64,000 nt of DNA, from contig QRDG01001825.1 in NCBI GenBank assembly GCA_012064385.1, forward strand, positions 1-64,000, written 5' to 3'. Below the pieces are notes generated by a model. That model had not been told where the DNA came from. It was given only the letters and a program-made list of their open reading frames with translations, and searched no databases. Source of the DNA: Puccinellia tenuiflora (lineage: Eukaryota > Streptophyta > Magnoliopsida > Poales > Poaceae). The translations under genes were made by a program, and so were the position numbers. This document shows positions 58,749-64,000 of the stretch, in pieces; the first letter of the stretch is position 1, and each line of letters opens with the position of its first letter.

Positions 58749-60912
58749 TGAAAGTGCATGGTTGATCCCATGCATGGTTTTGGTAATTAATGACAATCTC
58801 TATGGACTAATATTTGCATTGAGCTATATTTGTAGGTGTCCATTAGCTTGCTTGTCTCCATTTGTTGGAGTCAAGGTCTTGCTTGTTCTCCATGTGTTGG
58901 AGTCAAGGTTTAGGGAAGAAGATCATTTGTTGATCAAGGCCAAGGTGTTCGTCATCGAGAGAAAGGCCAAGTGAAGATATGCCGAAGGAGTGCTTTCCCC
59001 ATCTTGGTGTATGGGGGAGCGTCTTCACCAAGCAAGGCGCAATCAAGAAGTTGGTTCGCCTTGAGGAGACCTCAAGTGGATTAATGCGCAAGGCAAAGGT
59101 ATGATCTTGATAGGGTTTTATTTTACCGGTCTCATGATGTTTAGTGAGAGACCGGATTATAGGATAGATAGCCGTACTATCAAGAGGGGCTCTCGACCGA
59201 GTATCGTGATCGTATCATTCGTGGAGAGCTCAAACCTTTGCATCCATGCAATCATCTTTATTGGTTCTTATTTGGATCTTATCGTGGTGTGGTCTTGGTG
59301 CTTGTCATGCTTGTCATGACAAAGCCAAGGTCACCGAAAACGGTTTGCATTTGCGTCTGCTCTTGTGTTTTCGGTAGTGGAGATTTTGCCGGTTCATTTG
59401 TGCGGAAGATTTATATCTTCCATCTCGTTGCAAAATCTCCATTGCTTGTTTGCCTTTTTCAAAGGTTGCTTTTGTTGTCCTCTTTCCAACAAAATTGGTT
59501 TTACCTCTTTCGGACTTCAATTGCAAAAGATACGGCTTTTCCGGTTTGCGAAATAGAGAGGTTTTAACTTCTCCTTTTGGTTTTATCCTCCATTGATGGA
59601 CTATGATGTTTCTCTGCATGATCTTGTAGAACTTTTCGTTGCGATTCCAACGAGCCCAAGATCATCGAAAACGGAGTCCGGATGATTAAGTTATGATTTT
59701 TCTCGTACCGGGTGTCCTGCAGTTTTTTGCCCAGCGGTAGTACCGTATCGGTACCGCCCGGGTACCGCCGGGAGTCCAGTACCGCGCGCGTTTGAGCGCC
59801 CGAAATCACCCTGGGCAGTAGTACCGCTGGCCCAGCGGTAGTACCGCTCCTGGGCGCGATTTTGACCATAACGGTAAGTTTTCGGGGGACCTATTTAAGG
59901 GGCCTTCTTCCCAATGGTTCCCCATCCAAGGCAGCACGTTTTCCTCTCTCTCTCCCACCATTGTTGACCTTGAAAAGCTTGCCCCCCTCTCAATCCCTCC
60001 AATGAATCTTGCATATTTTTGAGGGAATAGTGAGAGAAGATCTAGATCTACATTTCCACCAATCAATCTCTCCTCTAAGTGAGGGGAACATAGTGGATCT
60101 AGTTCTTGGAGTTCTTTTGTGGTTCTCCTCTTTGTTCTTCCTCTCTCATTCCCACCCAAAGCATTCGTTGCTTAGTTGGAATTTAAGAGTGAAGGATTTG
60201 AGCACTTGTGCTCTTGCCTTTTGCATTTGGTGCATAGGTTTGAGTTCCCCTCGGTGATACGTGGGATTGAAGGTTCGAGAAGCTTGTTACTCTTGGGTGC
60301 ATTGTGTTCCCAAGAGCTTGTTGCCTCTTGGGTGCATTATGTACCCTAGACGGTTTGGAGGTGCCGCGAAGACTTCGAGTTGTGAAGCTTCGGCACGTTT
60401 GGGAGCCCCCAATTGGGTTGTGGGTGTGTGCCCCAAACAAGTTGTAAAGGGCTCCGGAATCCGCCCCGAAGGATTCCGATAGTGGAAGGTGAACCAAACC
60501 TTTGGGTGCGGTTCATCGGAGAATAGGGTGAGGCCTTTGTGGCATCTTGAGTAGGCCTCTTGTGGCGAGCTCACACCCCTCCAACGAGACGTACTCCCTT
60601 AACAAGGAGGAACTCGGGAATACATCCTCGTCTCCGCGTGCCTCGGTTATTTCTATACCCGAGCTTTACTTATGCAATTTACATTGTGATAGCCTTCGTG
60701 CTTGAAGTTCATATCTTGCTATCACCTTGTTGCTTTAATTGCTTAGCATAAGTTGTTGGTGCACATAGGTCACCCTAGCATATTAGTTTGTTGGCTTGGT
60801 AATTTAAACACATAGTTTTATTCCGCAATTATCAAGCCCCTAATTAGAAAAAGTGTTAATCGCCTATTCACCCCCCCTCTAGGCGACATCTCGGGCATCG
60901 TTTGTTCTTTCA
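58749..60912 (+). repeat. 3' LTR of the gag-only element
   Basis: Nearly identical to 50820-52981. Differences include G/A changes near 59680, 59809-59817 and 60024-60037, and a 2-bp insertion near 60152. Confidence 0.9.
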
Positions 60913-60917
60913 AAATA

Positions 60918-61455
60918 TGCTTTAGAACTATGTTGTTTTCGAATTGGATGTTTAACTTTAAATGATGTGTAAAGACCATGCTCTATGCGAGATGTAGATG
61001 TGGGCAAAAACAAACTATAGGGGTGCGTTTTAGGGAATTGCTGGAGAAGAGCATATTCATCAGCCACCAAAAAGTTCCCCTCTCCTCAGAAACTCATTTT
61101 GGGTAGTCATTTTAAGGGGCTTTTGTGGAGATGCTCTAATCATATCTATAATATACATGAAGTTGATCTACATTATCTTTGCTTAATGTTTGCAACCTCA
61201 ACATGTAGAGCGTCCATGTCATTAGGCAGCCCATGTTATCCGCATGGCCATGTATGTATGAGTTTTTTCTGTCAAAGTCCATGCAACATTAATGTTTGCA
61301 AGATGCACATGTAAAAATGTCCACATTATGAGTTCATGATGCACACGGGATTTGTATAGCAAAGGAATGCGACGAAAATCATGCTATTTTTCCATATAGG
61401 AAAATCATATTTTATTACCGCGATGGCGTGAGGGTATCAACCAGTTTTGTGATAT
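60918..61455. other. Gene-free flank right of the gag-only element
   Basis: AT-rich spacer with a possible old MITE around 61020-61130 (GGGGTGCGTTTTAGGGAATT), without clear ends. Confidence 0.35.
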
Positions 61456-61458
61456 TTG

Positions 61459-62658
61459 GGGCCAGTTTGGTAGCCTGCACCTAATTTACATCTCTGTGTG
61501 GCCTGGTTGGCCAGGGCCTAGTCTCGGTGAGCCACCCTCTGGTAGGCTGCATCAAAAAATGTGGCATCAGATGGGCTAACATTCTCACTTTGTTTGGTAG
61601 GCTGCAAACTTTGTTTAGTCTCACCTTATCTTCACATGGGTGAAGTTACCATCCACCACCATATTTGCCAACTGTACGTGACATACCAATGGAGCGACGA
61701 CGACGAAGCATATGGCAGCGGCGGAGGTCGACGGCGATGATGCGGCATGGCGGTAGCGGAGGTCGATGGAGACGCGGCATGGCGACGGCGTAGCTCGACG
61801 AAGACAACACGGGCATGGCGGCGGCGGAGCTCGACCGAGATGCGACATGACGGCGGAGGAGCTCAACGGCGACGACGAGGCATGACGGCGGAGGATCTCA
61901 ACGGCGACGACACTTGTGACATATACATGACGAGCGGCGAGCACCCAACGATGCAGGCGGTGGCGACGGAGGTCGACGGCGAAAGACGTCGACGGTGGCG
62001 GACGCGGCGATGAAAGTTGTGGCGGAGCACCCCAAACACAGCATGAACACCATCACAACCTACTAACTCTTGCTATGTGGAGGTTGAAGAAGAGACGTAC
62101 ACCAACAACGGTCTAAATACGCACACATGATCTATTCATCTACCATCACCGAAACAAAAAACTTACAACATGAGAGTTGTGTCAAATGACGAGGTGAAGC
62201 TACCCTTAAAGGAAATTTCAAACCGTCGACCGTGTGCGGTCAATTTCACAAAATTCATCTATGAAAACATAAACACGAAATTCAAAGTTAACGTTTGATG
62301 AAAGTCGGAACCGATTGTCAGAATGGAACCGTGTCGTTGGTGCACATCATTTTCATGTAGAGCTCATTTTAAGTTAAGCACTGTAGCATTGATTAGAATG
62401 AAGGAAAAGAAGTAAGACTACCAAGAGAGTGAGGGGAATCAAAAGTCAGGTACAGGTTGCATACTTAGAGATGGTTTGAAAAGTGCACTCAGCCTGGCTC
62501 CATGCGCACGGTCAATTTGAGCGTGCCTGCTGGGCCTGGTCCGAGGGTACTTTGAGAAGCGCGCTAGGCACAACGTGAAGACCCTGCAAGCAACCAACCA
62601 GACCGATTTCATCTCCCCTGGTGCGAGCCAAGTGGGCTGCGACCTACCAAACGCGCCC
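61459..62658. mobile_element. Small TIR element, PIF/Harbinger-like, TSD TTG
   Basis: 1200 bp. The left end GGGCCAGTTTGGTAGCCTGCA and the right end read inward, GGGCGCGTTTGGTAGGTCGCA, are inverted repeats. Flanked by TTG on both sides (61456-61458 and 62659-62661). The end sequence is like Tourist/PIF ends, but those normally duplicate TTA or TAA. The interior has GC-rich degenerate repeats (GGCGGCGGAGGTCGACGGCG) at 61700-62000 and no transposase. Confidence 0.6.
61705..62010. repeat. Degenerate GC-rich tandem repeats
   Basis: Units of about 40-48 bp around GGCATGGCGGCGGAGCTCGACG. Open frames through it (for example 61747-62013) are low-complexity and not counted as genes. Confidence 0.55.
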
Positions 62659-62661
62659 TTG

Positions 62662-63115
62662 ACTCGCTTCACTTCAAGTTGAGGTTGTGGAATTTGAACC
62701 ACTTGTGTTTGAATCTACTCCTACTTTGTAATCATACTAGGCGACATGTGGGCTCACTAATGTTTGAACCACTTGTATACTTTTGAGACTTGAAACATTT
62801 TGTTAAGTTTTTTTTTAGATGAACATTTTGGTAAGTTGTTGTGACTTCAGGAGTTGAGGACCTGGCGTTGTTCATGTCGACCGCGGCCGTGTCACTCCCT
62901 CCTCGCGCCACACCGCACCAAGGCCAGAGCCACAGGAAAACGGTGGAAGCGAGCCAGCTCCAACTCCACAGCCACACGAAACGAAACGAGACGCACATCC
63001 CCGCACGGCCGTTCGCCCACTCCCGGCTGTTCCGCCGTTCCCTTCGCCGACGCGGGCAAGACTAGCAGCGGAAGGAAGAAGAGCGCGCTCCCTCCACTCG
63101 GCCCGAATCCCGCCC
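62662..63115 (+). promoter_or_regulatory. Upstream region of the Rossmann-fold gene
   Basis: AT-rich to about 62830, then a sharp rise in GC toward the start codon, as in many grass promoters and 5' UTRs. No TATA box singled out. Confidence 0.4.
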
Positions 63116-63701
63116 ATGTCCCCCTCGGCACTGCTCGTCCGGCCACCGGCGCCGGCGAGTCCCTCCCTCACGCCTCGCCGGTGCGCGCCCGTATCAGCAG
63201 CGGCAGCGACGCTCCGCACGTCTCCCGTCGCCTCCTCCGTGGCCCAGTTCTCCAGGTTTCTCTCTCCCCGTCTCTGTCTCGCTCCTCCTCTCGCCTGGTG
63301 CATGGTCTCCTTGATTGACCTTGAGCGGTTACTCTGCAAAAATGGCATGCAACAGATTGCGATTTCGTGCTAGCATTTGCGGCAGTGACACTGTTTCTCC
63401 TGGTTGCGCAGGCTGCGCACCAAGTGCAGGTTTGCGGCGCCCGGTGTCAGGGAAGACTACTCTTCTACGCCAATCGATGTCGTGGCCGACGTGAAAACAG
63501 AGAAGGCATGGAACTGAGCAGTTGATTTTATATATCATTCGGCTCTGTAAAAGAGTTCTCTTTTTTCTTCGGTAGGACCAGGTTTCCTGAAATTGTTTAC
63601 CAATGCATGCAGATTGTAGTGTTGGGAGGAAGTGGATTTGTTGGTTCTGCTATTTGCAGAGCTGCTGTGGCTAAAGGCATTGAGGTTGTGAGCCTGAGCA
63701 G
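63116..63701 (+). CDS. Chloroplast NAD(P)-binding Rossmann-fold protein (At1g32220-like), 5' part
   Basis: Three exons are visible: 63116-63255, 63412-63505 and 63613-63701, with consistent phases. The N-terminus (MSPSALLVRPPAPASPS, then a long Ala/Ser/Thr/Arg-rich stretch without acidic residues) looks like a chloroplast transit peptide. Exon 3 holds IVVLGGSGFVGSAICRAAV, the GxxGxxG dinucleotide-binding motif of an atypical short-chain dehydrogenase. The sequence resembles the plastoglobule-associated family typified by At1g32220. Intron 2 starts GC instead of GT (AAG|GCATGG at 63506). The gene runs off the window end; the fourth exon is not visible up to 64000. Confidence 0.8.
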
Positions 63702-64000
63702 GTACATCTTTTCCCTTATTGTCTGTATGAACGTGTGTGTATATACCATTGCCATGTAAAGTCATGTACCACATCTTTATGACTAGTTGTCATCATTCTT
63801 CTTATTTGTCTTAAAAATATTTTAGTTTAGCCTTCCCATCTCTTCATTTCTTCAATCAAACCCTTGCTTTACTAATTTGATCGACCAACTCATTCTCACA
63901 ATGTTAACTTTGTAAAGGTCTTGCAAAGCCCCTCGAGTGGTTTGTCCATGAAGTGCATGCCATCAATCTAGCAACTTCCTTATTCTGGAGACTAAGTTCA
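63702..64000 (+). other. Intron of the Rossmann-fold gene
   Basis: AT-rich sequence after the donor AG|GTACAT; no further exon was recognised before the window ends. Confidence 0.6.

Larger units (their letters stand above)
50820..60912 (+). mobile_element. Non-autonomous gag-only LTR retrotransposon
   Basis: 10,093 bp, flanked by a perfect AAATA duplication (50815-50819 and 60913-60917). The LTRs of 2162 and 2164 bp differ by about 20 positions by eye, roughly 1%. The primer site TGGTATCAGAGCC (52984-52996, tRNA-Met type) follows the 5' LTR, and a polypurine tract AAAATGGGGGAGAT (58735-58748) precedes the 3' LTR. Two gag-like frames lie at 53036-55374. The remaining 3.4 kb has no protease, integrase, RT or RNase H. 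It must depend on a partner for mobilisation. The gag type and long LTR suggest a Copia SIRE/Maximus-like lineage, by inference. Confidence 0.88.

Noticed and set aside
61747..62013. An 88-codon frame in the small TIR element
   Set aside because: Degenerate GC-rich tandem repeats, low complexity.

Overview
The window looks like a piece of a large, repeat-rich grass genome, most likely Triticeae (wheat, Aegilops, barley or rye). The evidence is nested LTR retrotransposons, CACTA, Mutator, Tourist and Stowaway DNA transposons, and three spliced plant genes of grass type. Three host genes are visible: an intact 12-exon cytosolic-type alpha-amylase (34950-38603, +), an FHA-containing tyrosyl-DNA phosphodiesterase of the plant TDP1-beta type (39461-44915, +) carrying two apparent frameshifts, and the first three exons of a chloroplast-targeted NAD(P)-binding Rossmann protein (63116 to the window end, +).

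Layout. 1-4629 holds a decayed minus-strand Ty3/gypsy element (gag, protease, RT) and its 5' LTR. 4630-18610 is a nest. A plus-oriented LTR was split next to its TATA box by a minus-strand gypsy-type element (4980-18338, TSD AGGGG), which in turn received a Copia element (7285-15882). 18922-20709 is a non-autonomous CACTA element (TSD GAG) with hairpin subterminal repeats and a 75-bp minisatellite. 21387-22647 is a Mutator element with a captured gene fragment. 23446-23950 is a PIF/Harbinger transposase relic.

24199-32827 is the most interesting unit: an 8.6-kb Mutator-like element with a perfect 9-bp TSD. It carries a MuDR-type transposase and a GRF zinc-finger gene on the + strand. Facing them on the - strand is an 8-exon plant mobile domain (PMD) gene that is open in every exon. 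The two transcription units converge on a 209-bp tandem array built from the same motif as the element ends. A second, smaller Mutator-like element (32957-34463) lies only 129 bp further on, just upstream of the amylase gene.

45817-49070 contains a split Stowaway-like MITE, a Tourist MITE and a 2.4-kb solo LTR. 50820-60912 is a young 10-kb LTR retrotransposon (TSD AAATA, near-identical 2.16-kb LTRs) that codes only for gag-like proteins and has no pol. 61459-62658 is a small TIR element with a 3-bp TSD.

Boundaries were set by eye from TSDs, TIRs, LTR ends and splice signals. Exon phases were added up by hand and are consistent for the amylase and PMD genes. No similarity search was run, so family names rest on motif recognition.
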